Below, piece by piece: positions 1 to 7,218 of a stretch of DNA of 13,500 nucleotides (position 1 is its first letter; every line of letters begins with the position of its first letter). The notes under the pieces were generated by a model, which was given only the letters and a program-made list of their open reading frames with translations, was not told the origin of the DNA and made no database searches. A program made the translations under genes and the position numbers. Origin of the DNA: CAILLO01 sp964579735 (GTDB lineage Bacteria > Bacillota > Clostridia > Saccharofermentanales > UBA5734). The DNA lies in NCBI GenBank assembly GCA_964579735.1, contig CAZOHH010000065.1, positions 1 to 13,500 on the forward strand, written 5' to 3'.

Positions 1-904
1 CGCCGATGAAACGATGATTGACCAGAAGACCGACGAGGATTCCAAAGACGTTGCCGTCGGACTCGCGGGACATCGTGACGATGGTGGTGAGGAAGGCCAG
101 AGAACTGCGGAAGAAGAGGAGCATCGGCGCGACGAGAAAGACCGAACGACGGCGGACGAGCAGGACCGCGAGAGAGCCGAGGAGTAGGCTGAATGCAACA
201 AGACCGAGGGCGCCGAGCAGATTGAACGCGATGTCGATCCGGAGTCCGAGGAACTCCAGGTTTCCGGTGAGGAAGAGGAAGAGGAAGTGGTAGCGGATTC
301 CTTCGCCCGAGAACATGGGGTACCCGGTGGGAAAGTTGCGTCCATGGGAGAAGGACCTGATCAGGGCGGTGTGCGGCGCGAAGTCGCTGAACACGGTGGC
401 TCCGGCGTAGAGCGCGCCGTCCTTCACGTAGAAGACCGAGGCCATGAGATACCAGGCGAGTGCCGTGAAGACGAGAAGGGAGAGCAGGTAGAGGGAGGGT
501 CGGCCGGGGCGGTAGGCGCGCAGACGGGAGAGGAGCGTTCGAACGGAAGGAAGGCGATTCCGGAGTGGGACACGGCGAAGTCCGCGGACCAGCGGAAACC
601 CAACGGCCACCGCGGCGAGCGCGAGGGCGAGGAGGTTGGCCGGGAGCAAAGGGGCGATGGACAGGGGGAGCACGGCGTCGAAGGCGCAGGCCGCGAGGTA
701 GACAGCCCAGGTCAGCGGCAGGACTCCGAGGAGAAGCGAGGCGGGCGCCTCGAAGGTCCAGGAGGGAGGGAGAGGGCGGACGTCATCGGGATTCTCCTCT
801 GTGCCCGCGATGCTGGCGAAGAGATTCTGCGTGTCCGGCACGAGGAGTCGCCGTATCCGGTCTCCGAGGAGATAGGCGAGGAGGAGAAAGAGCGCTGCAG
901 CCAT
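1..904 (-). CDS. Polytopic GT-C-like membrane protein, N-terminal 301 residues, cut by the left edge
   Basis: Reading the minus strand from ATG at 904 gives 301 uninterrupted codons to the left window edge, so the 3' part is missing. The protein starts with a hydrophobic helix (residues 2-14). Further predicted helices lie near 54-80, 84-104, 138-158, 203-215 and 225-250. It is clearly homologous to the upstream 842-residue protein: residues 172-231 match that protein's 204-263 at 50 of 60 positions, including the shared motifs IRSFSHGRNFPT and TGNLEFLGLRID. The start is the only in-frame ATG after an in-frame stop at 956-958. It lies 11 bases beyond the neighbour's stop, with no strong Shine-Dalgarno, so translational coupling is likely. 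The fold resembles GT-C/DUF2298-type lipid-linked sugar transferases, with an Asp-containing loop after a helix pair, but the exact family is inferred. Role: probably envelope glycan assembly with the GT2 enzyme at 3444-4373. Confidence 0.85.
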   Translation of the reverse strand, partial: MAAALFLLLAYLLGDRIRRLLVPDTQNLFASIAGTEENPDDVRPLPPSWTFEAPASLLLGVLPLTWAVYLAACAFDAVLPLSIAPLLPANLLALALAAVAVGFPLVRGLRRVPLRNRLPSVRTLLSRLRAYRPGRPSLYLLSLLVFTALAWYLMASVFYVKDGALYAGATVFSDFAPHTALIRSFSHGRNFPTGYPMFSGEGIRYHFLFLFLTGNLEFLGLRIDIAFNLLGALGLVAFSLLLGSLAVLLVRRRSVFLVAPMLLFFRSSLAFLTTIVTMSRESDGNVFGILVGLLVNHRFIG

Positions 905-915
905 CCCGACGCGTG

Positions 916-3444
916 CTACGGGTTCTGTGCGGCGAGCAGGGGATCGCTCCGCAGGTCATAGACCACGAGGTTCCCGAGCGCCGGGAAAGTGACCGCGACC
1001 TTGCAATACCGCTCGAAGAAGGACTCGTTGAACAGCGGGTCGGTGCTCTTCCGCAGCTCGTCGTCGACGAGGGCGAAGGAGATGCCTTCCGCGGCGATGC
1101 GCTTCCGGAATTCGACGACGTCTCCGCCGCAACCCGAGAACAGGGCCTTCACCTCGTCGCCGCGGCCATAGGTGTCGTGGCCGGCGGACCAGGCGAAGTA
1201 GGACCAGCCGTCGTAGGTCATTCGACCCGAGAGGAAGAACGCGTCGTAGGCGAGAGCGCGCGTGAGGAAGACCGCGTCGGGGGAAGTATGGCGCTCGATC
1301 CATTCGACAAGGGGAGAATTCAGGTTCATTCCGACGGATTGGCGGTTGCGGTTGACGTAGACGATCGTATCGATGACCCCGGTGGTCATGAGGGCGATGC
1401 CGAGGATTACGGCAAGAATGCGCTGGAAGAAGGTGGGTAGGAAAGGCGCGGCGGAGCGCACGGGGGCATCCTCCCGCACGTGGGCTGCTGGTGCGGGAAC
1501 CCCTTCGGTGGAGTGCAGACCTTCGACGGGAAGCGGGAGCGGTACTTTGGAGGCCCAGAGGTCGCAGATCAAACCGGCGATGAAGACATTCACCAGGGCG
1601 AAGGTCAGGACGATGTATTTGTGATTCACGGTGACGTCCGGTGTCATGGAGACGGTGAAGGCGAAGACGAAGGGGACGACGAAGGCGGCCAGCACGAGGG
1701 CCTGGGTTCGGCGGAGGTAGAAGAAGAGAAGCAGCATCAGGACGAAGGTAAGTCCGAAGGCCTCGAGGCTGTAGGAGAAGATTCCGCCGAGGTCCTTGAC
1801 GTCGGCGAGGAATCCGATGAAGACCGTCGGGTCCACGATGCTCTTGCCCGTGCCCGCGAAGAAGGCGGTCTGAAGGAACGAGGAGCCGATCGCGAGGGCG
1901 GCCGTGGCGATGTGGAGGAGTCGGGCCTCGGAGAAGACGGCGAGGACTCCGAGGACGAGGAGCGTGGCGATCAGGACCGAGCCGTGCCAGTAGGGGAGAA
2001 GCACCAGCAGGAGGAGGACTACCAAGACTGGTGAGAGGTCCGCACGTTCTGGCAGCCAGGCGTCCCTGCGTCCGAACAGGGCGTGGAGGGTGGGGAAGGC
2101 ATGGCGGGGAAGCGCAGGTGGGACGGACTCTGGGGGAGCGGCTGCGGCTGCGGGAGCGGTGGATGCGGCTGCGGGAGCGGTGGATGCGGCCGAGTCCTCG
2201 GGGGACTCGGAGACGGTGGCCAGATCGCCGAGAAGATCCTCGGTGGTGATCTGACGTTCGTCCAGCACGGCCGGTCCGGAGTTTCCAGCCGTGCGGCGCG
2301 CTTCATCGATCGCGGAGATCATCCTGCGGGCGAAGGGCAGGAAGACGAAAAGGGCGAGAATCAGGACCGAGGCTCCCCACAGGAGGTGCCGCTGATTGCC
2401 GAAGACATTGTAGGTCCACAGTCCCCAGTCGTCGCGGAGGGTATCGCCGATGAAGTCCCGCTGCGCGAAGAGACGCGTGAAGAAAGCCGAGGTGTTGCCT
2501 TTCGAAGAGGCCAGAATACCGGCGATGAAGGGGACGAAGGAAGTGGAGGCGCGGAGGAAGAGAAGAAGCGGGCCGAGGAAATAGACGCCACGTCGACCGG
2601 TGAGAAGGACGCCCAGGGACCCGAGAAGGGAACAGAAGACGACGAGGGCGAGGGTTCCAAGCAGGTTGAAGGCCATGTCGATGCGCAGACCGAGGAACTC
2701 GAGATTCCCGGTGAAGAAGAGGAACATGAAGTGATAGCGGATGCCGTCGTCTGCGAAGTGGGGGTACTCCGTGGGGAAGTTGCGGCCGTGGGAGAAGGAA
2801 CGGATCATCGCGGTGTGGGGGGAGAAGTCGCTGAACGCGGTCACGCCGGAGTAGAGGACGCCGTCGCGGACGAAGAAGACGTAGCCCATGATGAAGGCGC
2901 CTATGAGGAGGAAAAGGATGATGGAGATGGCGTAGAAGGGGGATGCGATGAAAGTGGCGAATGCAGTCCGGACAGACCGCACGAAAGTGGCGAGGGCCTC
3001 GGCGATGGGGTGAGGGGACAGCGAGGCGATCCTGACCTGGCCGACCGAACCGGCAGGGCGGCTCAGGAAGACGGTCGCCGCGATCGCGGCAGCCATGGCT
3101 AGCAGGTTGGCCGGAAGCAGCGGGTGGATGGCGGAGGGGGTGGGGAGGAGGGCGTCGGCCGCATAGGCGAGCAGGTAGACGAAAGTGGTGAGCGCGATCG
3201 CGCCGAGCAGAAAGGAGACGGGGACATCGAAGACCCAGACGGGAGGAGTCGGCCCGATTCGACCGGCAGGCTCGGTGCCGGGCTCGTCGCCGTCGACCGT
3301 TCGCATGCCTCGCACTCCGTCGAAGAGAACGGCCGCCGAGGGGAGTAGGCGGGCGCGAAGGGCTTTGCCGAAGAGGTAGCAGACGGCGAGATAGATGAAC
3401 GCCAGGAGACCGCCGAATCCGGGCAGGTCATAGAATCCAAGCAT
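916..3444 (-). CDS. Large polytopic membrane protein, probable GT-C-type glycosyltransferase
   Basis: 842 residues with about twelve predicted membrane helices, for example near 10-28, 72-98, 106-128, 170-192, 236-282, 285-312, 350-372, 472-512, 562-602, 606-630 and 670-695. A loop after the fourth helix (193-240) carries VRDGVLYSG, SDFSPHTAMIRSFSHGRN and GIRYHF and is the best candidate active-site loop. Asp206 is in the position where GT-C enzymes often place a catalytic acid. Residues 601-612 (TPDVTVNHKYIV) and the soluble C-terminal domain (about 700-842) resemble the tail seen in many lipid-sugar-using GT-C proteins. A cytoplasmic Ala/Pro/Ser/Thr-rich linker (about 417-445) joins the two membrane halves. 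The ATG overlaps the GT2 stop as TGATG, which implies coupled translation. No curated family can be assigned with certainty; DUF2298/YYY-like is the closest impression. Confidence 0.85.
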   Translation of the reverse strand: MLGFYDLPGFGGLLAFIYLAVCYLFGKALRARLLPSAAVLFDGVRGMRTVDGDEPGTEPAGRIGPTPPVWVFDVPVSFLLGAIALTTFVYLLAYAADALLPTPSAIHPLLPANLLAMAAAIAATVFLSRPAGSVGQVRIASLSPHPIAEALATFVRSVRTAFATFIASPFYAISIILFLLIGAFIMGYVFFVRDGVLYSGVTAFSDFSPHTAMIRSFSHGRNFPTEYPHFADDGIRYHFMFLFFTGNLEFLGLRIDMAFNLLGTLALVVFCSLLGSLGVLLTGRRGVYFLGPLLLFLRASTSFVPFIAGILASSKGNTSAFFTRLFAQRDFIGDTLRDDWGLWTYNVFGNQRHLLWGASVLILALFVFLPFARRMISAIDEARRTAGNSGPAVLDERQITTEDLLGDLATVSESPEDSAASTAPAAASTAPAAAAAPPESVPPALPRHAFPTLHALFGRRDAWLPERADLSPVLVVLLLLVLLPYWHGSVLIATLLVLGVLAVFSEARLLHIATAALAIGSSFLQTAFFAGTGKSIVDPTVFIGFLADVKDLGGIFSYSLEAFGLTFVLMLLLFFYLRRTQALVLAAFVVPFVFAFTVSMTPDVTVNHKYIVLTFALVNVFIAGLICDLWASKVPLPLPVEGLHSTEGVPAPAAHVREDAPVRSAAPFLPTFFQRILAVILGIALMTTGVIDTIVYVNRNRQSVGMNLNSPLVEWIERHTSPDAVFLTRALAYDAFFLSGRMTYDGWSYFAWSAGHDTYGRGDEVKALFSGCGGDVVEFRKRIAAEGISFALVDDELRKSTDPLFNESFFERYCKVAVTFPALGNLVVYDLRSDPLLAAQNP
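2146..2187 (-). repeat. Two tandem 21-bp repeats coding for a seven-residue linker unit
   Basis: Two perfect 21-bp copies lie end to end (2146-2166 and 2167-2187) inside the membrane-protein gene, in frame. They encode two successive Ala/Ser/Thr/Ala/Pro-type heptads within the low-complexity linker at about residues 418-435. The copy number can vary without breaking the frame. Confidence 0.9.
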
Positions 3445-4373
3445 CAGCGCGCCCTCCTGCGGGTGTCATCCGCGACGATGTAGCGCGGCCTGCCCTTGAC
3501 CTCGTCGAAGATGCGGGCGAGATAGAGCCCGATCAGTCCGAGGCTGAGCATGATGCAGCCGCCGATGAGAAGCAGGAGCAGGATCACGGTGGTGAAGCCG
3601 CTGGCGGCTCCGCCCGTCGCCCAGAGGACGAGGGTCTGGATGCCGAGGGCCAGGGAGAGGACGATGAGGACGCCGCCGATGAACGAGACGAACTGGAGCG
3701 GCATGGCGGAGAAGGAGGTGATGGCGTTGAGGCTGAGCCGGAGAAGCTTCAGGGGTGACCACTTGCTCGTGCCGGCCTTGCGTTCCGCAACCTCGAAGGG
3801 TACCTTGCAGCGTTGGAAACCGAGCCAGGCCGAGAGTCCCCGGAAAAATGTGTCGTGCTCGCCGAGTCGACGCCATTCGGAGACGACACGGCGGTCGAGA
3901 AGCTTGAAATCGGACGCGTTCTCCAGATCGAATCCGGAGAGGCGCTTGAACAGGCGATAGAACAGCGCGGCGTTGAGACGGCTGCCGAGACTCTCGCGGC
4001 CGCGGGAGGATTTCACGCCTTCCACGATCTCGAAACCCTCTTCGCGCCAGAGGCGGACCATCTCGGGGAGGACGGAGGGAGGGTGCTGCAGGTCTCCGTC
4101 CATGACGATGCAGGCGTCCCCGTCCGCGACATCGAGCGCGGCGCACAGGGCGGCTTCCTTCCCGAAGTTGCGGGAGAAGCGGATGGCGTGGATCCGGGCG
4201 TCCTCGGCTGCGGCGGCCCGCAACGCGCGCCAGGTGCCGTCCGAAGAGCCGTCGTCGACGAGGACCGCTTCGAAGTCGCACCCGAGAGACTCGAGGACGG
4301 GAAGCAACGCCGAAAGAGTGATGGGAATCTGGCTTTCCTCGTTGTAGAAGGGGATGAGGACGGAAATCTTCAT
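3444..4373 (-). CDS. GT2 polyprenyl-phosphate glycosyltransferase, GtrB/DPM1-like
   Basis: 309 residues, the usual length for GtrB/YfdH/ArnC-type enzymes, which move a sugar from a nucleotide donor to undecaprenyl phosphate on the cytoplasmic face. The N-terminal GT-A domain shows VLIPFYNEES (5-14), VLVDDGSSDGT (37-47), SRNFGKEAAL (67-76) and the metal-binding DxD as MDGDLQHPP (91-99). A later RKAGTSKW motif (198-205) is typical of the family. Two C-terminal helices (about 227-252 and 260-284) are followed by the family tail IFDEVKGRPRYIV (288-300). I chose ATG 4373 because the protein then begins at the GT-A beta strand (MKISVLIP) and GGAGG lies six bases before it; the open frame extends much further upstream but over the divergent regulator. 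It is the first gene of the minus-strand operon, and its stop overlaps the next ATG. The donor sugar is unknown. Confidence 0.93.
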   Translation of the reverse strand: MKISVLIPFYNEESQIPITLSALLPVLESLGCDFEAVLVDDGSSDGTWRALRAAAAEDARIHAIRFSRNFGKEAALCAALDVADGDACIVMDGDLQHPPSVLPEMVRLWREEGFEIVEGVKSSRGRESLGSRLNAALFYRLFKRLSGFDLENASDFKLLDRRVVSEWRRLGEHDTFFRGLSAWLGFQRCKVPFEVAERKAGTSKWSPLKLLRLSLNAITSFSAMPLQFVSFIGGVLIVLSLALGIQTLVLWATGGAASGFTTVILLLLLIGGCIMLSLGLIGLYLARIFDEVKGRPRYIVADDTRRRAR

Positions 4374-4423
4374 GTCGGCCTCCGGCAAGGTCTGCAAAAC
4401 GGCTTCCGTACAGGTCCTGAACC

Positions 4424-4456
4424 ATTCTACCACAAGCCGGCGCGGGCTCGAGCCCG
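4424..4456 (-). promoter_or_regulatory. Probable promoter of the GT operon, with a 14-bp palindrome over the -35 area
   Basis: On the minus strand TAGAAT (4424-4429, five of six to TATAAT) lies about 50 bases before the GT2 start. The -35 position at 16-18 bp spacing has no good TTGACA match. It coincides with a perfect 14-bp palindrome, CGGGCTCGAGCCCG (4443-4456), which could be an operator or activator site. Confidence 0.5.
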
Positions 4457-4546
4457 TCGCCTCGGCGTGGACCCGTTGCAGGCCTGGTCCGTCGCCTCGA
4501 TGCGGACCCGTTGCAGGCCTGGGCCCGTCATCCAGGCGCGGGTCCG
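4454..4546. repeat. 35-bp tandem direct repeat between divergent promoters, two good copies plus a decayed third
   Basis: Copies at 4454-4488 and 4489-4523 match at 31 of 35 positions. They share CCGTCGCCTCG and the 18-base block GACCCGTTGCAGGCCTGG. A degenerate third copy follows from about 4525 to 4546. The array sits between the GT-operon -35 region and the lacI -35. It is therefore outside both predicted transcripts and could carry protein-binding sites. Confidence 0.85.
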
Positions 4547-4553
4547 TGCCCTC

Positions 4554-4582
4554 TTGCATGGCATGGGAACTAGAGGTACGAT
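4554..4582 (+). promoter_or_regulatory. Probable sigma70-type promoter of the LacI regulator and sugar operon
   Basis: TTGCAT (4554-4559), a 17-bp spacer and TACGAT (4577-4582) give a plausible -35/-10 pair. The expected transcription start is near 4589-4590, about 40 bases before the regulator ATG. Confidence 0.55.
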
Positions 4583-4596
4583 AGCAATCGATTACT
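4583..4596. promoter_or_regulatory. Candidate LacI-family operator
   Basis: AGCAATCGATTACT is symmetric at 12 of 14 positions around a central CG step, the usual form of LacI/PurR/GalR-type operators. It starts directly after the predicted -10 and covers the transcription start, so a bound repressor would block the promoter. The regulator encoded 33 bases downstream is the obvious candidate to bind here, which would make the operon autoregulated. Confidence 0.5.
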
Positions 4597-4628
4597 GCCC
4601 TGCTCCATCGAAGAGATCGGAGGATGGA

Positions 4629-5699
4629 ATGGCACTGGCGCCCCGCAGTCGAAAGCCGACGATCTACGACATCGCGAAGAAATGCGGCGTCTCCGGCGCC
4701 ACCGTCTCGCGCGCGCTTTCCGACAATGGCTACCCGGTCAAGGCATCGGTTCGCGCCGCGATCATCGCCGCCGCGCAGGAGATGGGATATACGCCGAATG
4801 CCGTCGGGAGAATGCTTCGCAGCCGCGAGAGCACCGATATCGGGGTCGTGCTTCCCAACCTCTCGAACCCCTATTTCACCTCCGTCCTCCTCGGCCTCGA
4901 GACCGAAGCGCACCGTCTCGGATACACGGTGCTTCTCAGCAGCTCCTTCCGCGACCCGGAGACTGAACTGCGCGCACTGAAGATGCTCGCCGCCAAGCAG
5001 GTCGCAGGTGCGATCGTCTCGTTGACCAAACCGGACGCGCGCCTCCTCCGCGAGATGCAGGCGAACGGAACCGGACTCGTCACCTTCGACCAGGTCGTCG
5101 AGGGCCTCGATTGCAGCCGTGTCGAATTCGATTTCGAAGCGGCGGGCCTCCTTGCCGTCGATCACCTTTTCGAACAGGGGCATCGTGACATCGTCTTCGC
5201 ATCCTCCCCCATAGACCGCCCCAGCCGGCACAGCCTGCGAGCCGGATTCCTCGAAGGATTGCGGCACCATGGCATCCACGGAGGTGCGAAGCGATGCCTG
5301 GTCGGAACCGGGGAAGCCGAAGGCACGGAAGGGTACGAAATCGAAAACGGCCGTCTGCTTGCCGGACGGCTCGTCGAACGGGAGACCCTCCCGACCGCGG
5401 TCTTCGCGGCGAATGACATCACCGCATTCGGCCTGATCCAAGGGCTTTCAAAGCTCGGACTGCGCGTTCCGGAAGACATCTCCGTGCTTGGCTTCGACGA
5501 CCTCCCGTTCAGCGCATGGGTCACGCCGGCCTTGTCCACGATCGCCCATCCCGCCTTCGACACCGGGGCCATGGCCATGCGCCTCCTCGCGGCAAGTCTC
5601 AAGGAGCCTGGGCGGATCTTCATCGAACGCTTCGCACCAAGACTCGTCCTCCGCGATAGCGTTTCGTCGCCAAGAAAAGTGGCTTCGGCCAAGGGATGA
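4629..5699 (+). CDS. LacI-family transcriptional regulator
   Basis: 356 residues, normal for the LacI/GalR family. The N-terminal helix-turn-helix is clear: TIYDIAKKCGVSGATVSRAL (11-30), then the third helix VRAAIIAAAQEMGYTPNAVG (41-60) and a hinge RMLRSRES (61-68) carrying the Leu that intercalates into the central CG of operators in this family. The periplasmic-binding-protein-like effector domain begins at IGVVLPNLSNPYF (71-83) and ends with the diagnostic FAANDITAFGL and PEDISVLGFDD segments. I chose ATG 4629 because GGAGG (4619-4623) sits five bases upstream and the HTH then lies at the N-terminus; the longer open frame overlaps the divergent GT gene. The stop TGA (5697-5699) overlaps an upstream ATG of the next gene, and the operon follows directly. 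It probably represses 4629-12597 until a sugar or sugar phosphate from the pathway binds. The effector is not predictable. Confidence 0.93.
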   Translation: MALAPRSRKPTIYDIAKKCGVSGATVSRALSDNGYPVKASVRAAIIAAAQEMGYTPNAVGRMLRSRESTDIGVVLPNLSNPYFTSVLLGLETEAHRLGYTVLLSSSFRDPETELRALKMLAAKQVAGAIVSLTKPDARLLREMQANGTGLVTFDQVVEGLDCSRVEFDFEAAGLLAVDHLFEQGHRDIVFASSPIDRPSRHSLRAGFLEGLRHHGIHGGAKRCLVGTGEAEGTEGYEIENGRLLAGRLVERETLPTAVFAANDITAFGLIQGLSKLGLRVPEDISVLGFDDLPFSAWVTPALSTIAHPAFDTGAMAMRLLAASLKEPGRIFIERFAPRLVLRDSVSSPRKVASAKG

Positions 5700-5722
5700 T
5701 CACACATAAGGAGGGAACACCC

Positions 5723-7207
5723 ATGAGCCCAGTCGCTTCCACGAATTTCGCAGGCATGGACCGCCGTTACCCGGCTTCACGCTCCAGGAAGGGCAAGTCC
5801 GATTTTGAACTCGTATGCTTCGACGGCCACCGAAGACTTGTCGTCGAGACCGCTTCCGGCTCGCACCCCGAGGAGCTCGAAATCGAGAAGACCCTCGATG
5901 GAGGGAGAACCGCACTGTGTCCCCTGTCGGCGAAGAACGCGGCCTGGATGCGCAGGACCTTTCCGCACCTGGCCCCGAGCGCGAATCCCGGCGTCGCGGT
6001 CTCCATCGGCCTTGGCGACCGGCTCGGACGGGCCGCCGCCGGACACCTCAAGGCTTTGGAGGGCCTCCCGGTCTTCCCGGTCCTCGCCCAGCAGTCCATG
6101 CGGGAATTGCGCCTGACCGGAAGGAACTATGGGGAAGTCCTCGACGCAGCGACCTGGGGAGTCTTCGAGACCGGTTGGAAGGGCGGATACGGTGCCGACG
6201 GGGATCACCTGAAGACAGGCGAAGAGCTCGACTACGCCCTCGAATGCGGATTCACCATGATCACGCTCGATTGCTCGGACCATATCGACAGGGCTTTGGG
6301 TGCGCTGCCCGACGCCGACATCCATGCGCGCTACCTTCAGCTGCCCGCCGCGGAACGCGCCGACCTCGAGGCGCGGTATCTGGCGGGTGGCGAGCCGAAG
6401 CTCAAGACGCTCGGCATCTCCATGGACCGCGAAGGATTCGAGCGTCGCGTCCTGACCTACTGCGGCGCTATCGCCCACTCCGTCGACATGTATTGCACCC
6501 GCATCGAAAAGGCCGGACGGCGGATCGATTTCGAGGTTTCCATCGACGAGACCGCGACGACCACTTCGCCCGCCGACCACGCCTTCGTCGCACTCGAACT
6601 TCTGCGTGCAGGCGTGCGTCCCATGAGTCTCGCTCCGCGCTTCTGCGGCGAGTTCCAGAAAGGCGTGGACTACCGTGGCGACGTCGCCCGTTTCCGCGTC
6701 GAGTTCGCCGAGCACGCCGCTATCGCCCGCACCCTAGGATACCGCGTCAGCGTCCACTCCGGCAGCGACAAGTTCCTCGTCTTTCCCGTCGTAGGCGCCG
6801 AGGCTCCCGAGGGATACCACCTCAAGACCGCGGGGACGCACTGGCTGGAGGCGCTTCGCGTCCTCGCCGCCTACAAACCCGAATTCTTCCGTGAAATCCT
6901 CGCCGTCTCCCTTGCGTCACTGCCGGAGGCGCGCAGTTTCTATCACATCTCGGGCGAGGCCTCTCGCGTCGCGCCAGTGGAATCGCTGTCCGACGACGAG
7001 CTGCCCGGATTGCTCGACCAGGACGACGCCCGGCAGATCCTGCACATCACGTATGGCCACATCCTGACCCACCCCGAATCGGACGGCGTCACCCTCGGCG
7101 ACCGCATCCACGCGGCGCTCGATCACCTCGAGACCGAATATGCGGACGGACTGGCCCGCCATATGAAGCGACACACGGATGGACTCGGACTCACGAAGCA
7201 GGGATGA
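5723..7207 (+). CDS. UxaE-family (tagaturonate/fructuronate epimerase-like) sugar epimerase
   Basis: 494 residues, similar to the UxaE enzymes that interconvert D-tagaturonate and D-fructuronate by metal-dependent C4 epimerisation in Thermotoga. Family-like segments are TWGVFETGWKGGYGADGDHL (144-163), DFEVSIDETATTTSPADH (269-286), SLAPRFCGEFQKGVDYRGD (302-320), SVHSGSDKF (343-351), YHLKTAGTHWLEALRV (365-380) and ITYGHIL (442-448). His162, Glu275, His345, His366 and His446 are candidate metal or catalytic residues. I chose ATG 5723 because AAGGAGG lies eight bases before it; the in-frame ATG at 5696 overlaps the regulator stop and lacks such a site. The residue roles come from family memory, not alignment. 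No uxaC, uxaB, uxuA or kdg genes are nearby. Beside NagA and a ROK kinase, the true substrate may be another ketose or an amino-sugar derivative. Confidence 0.8.
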   Translation: MSPVASTNFAGMDRRYPASRSRKGKSDFELVCFDGHRRLVVETASGSHPEELEIEKTLDGGRTALCPLSAKNAAWMRRTFPHLAPSANPGVAVSIGLGDRLGRAAAGHLKALEGLPVFPVLAQQSMRELRLTGRNYGEVLDAATWGVFETGWKGGYGADGDHLKTGEELDYALECGFTMITLDCSDHIDRALGALPDADIHARYLQLPAAERADLEARYLAGGEPKLKTLGISMDREGFERRVLTYCGAIAHSVDMYCTRIEKAGRRIDFEVSIDETATTTSPADHAFVALELLRAGVRPMSLAPRFCGEFQKGVDYRGDVARFRVEFAEHAAIARTLGYRVSVHSGSDKFLVFPVVGAEAPEGYHLKTAGTHWLEALRVLAAYKPEFFREILAVSLASLPEARSFYHISGEASRVAPVESLSDDELPGLLDQDDARQILHITYGHILTHPESDGVTLGDRIHAALDHLETEYADGLARHMKRHTDGLGLTKQG

Positions 7208-7218
7208 GGAGGACGACC

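Noticed and set aside
2083..3102. 339-codon plus-strand frame rich in Glu, Gly and Asp
   Set aside because: It is antisense to the membrane-protein gene; runs of Glu/Gly/Asp are what the reverse of Leu/Phe/Pro-rich helices produces.
4454..4546. CRISPR array
   Set aside because: The units are contiguous 35-bp tandem copies without unique spacers, only two to three of them, and no cas gene is present.
3813..4628. Plus-strand open frame extending the LacI gene upstream
   Set aside because: It lies opposite the GT2 coding region and has no domain. The helix-turn-helix starts just after ATG 4629, which has GGAGG upstream.
4374..5441. Long minus-strand open frame extending the GT2 gene by more than 350 codons upstream
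   Set aside because: It runs over the intergenic region and opposite the well-supported LacI gene. The GT-A domain begins at ATG 4373 with its own ribosome binding site.
5696..5722. Upstream ATG for the epimerase
   Set aside because: It overlaps the regulator stop and has no suitable ribosome binding site, while AAGGAGG is ideally placed for ATG 5723.
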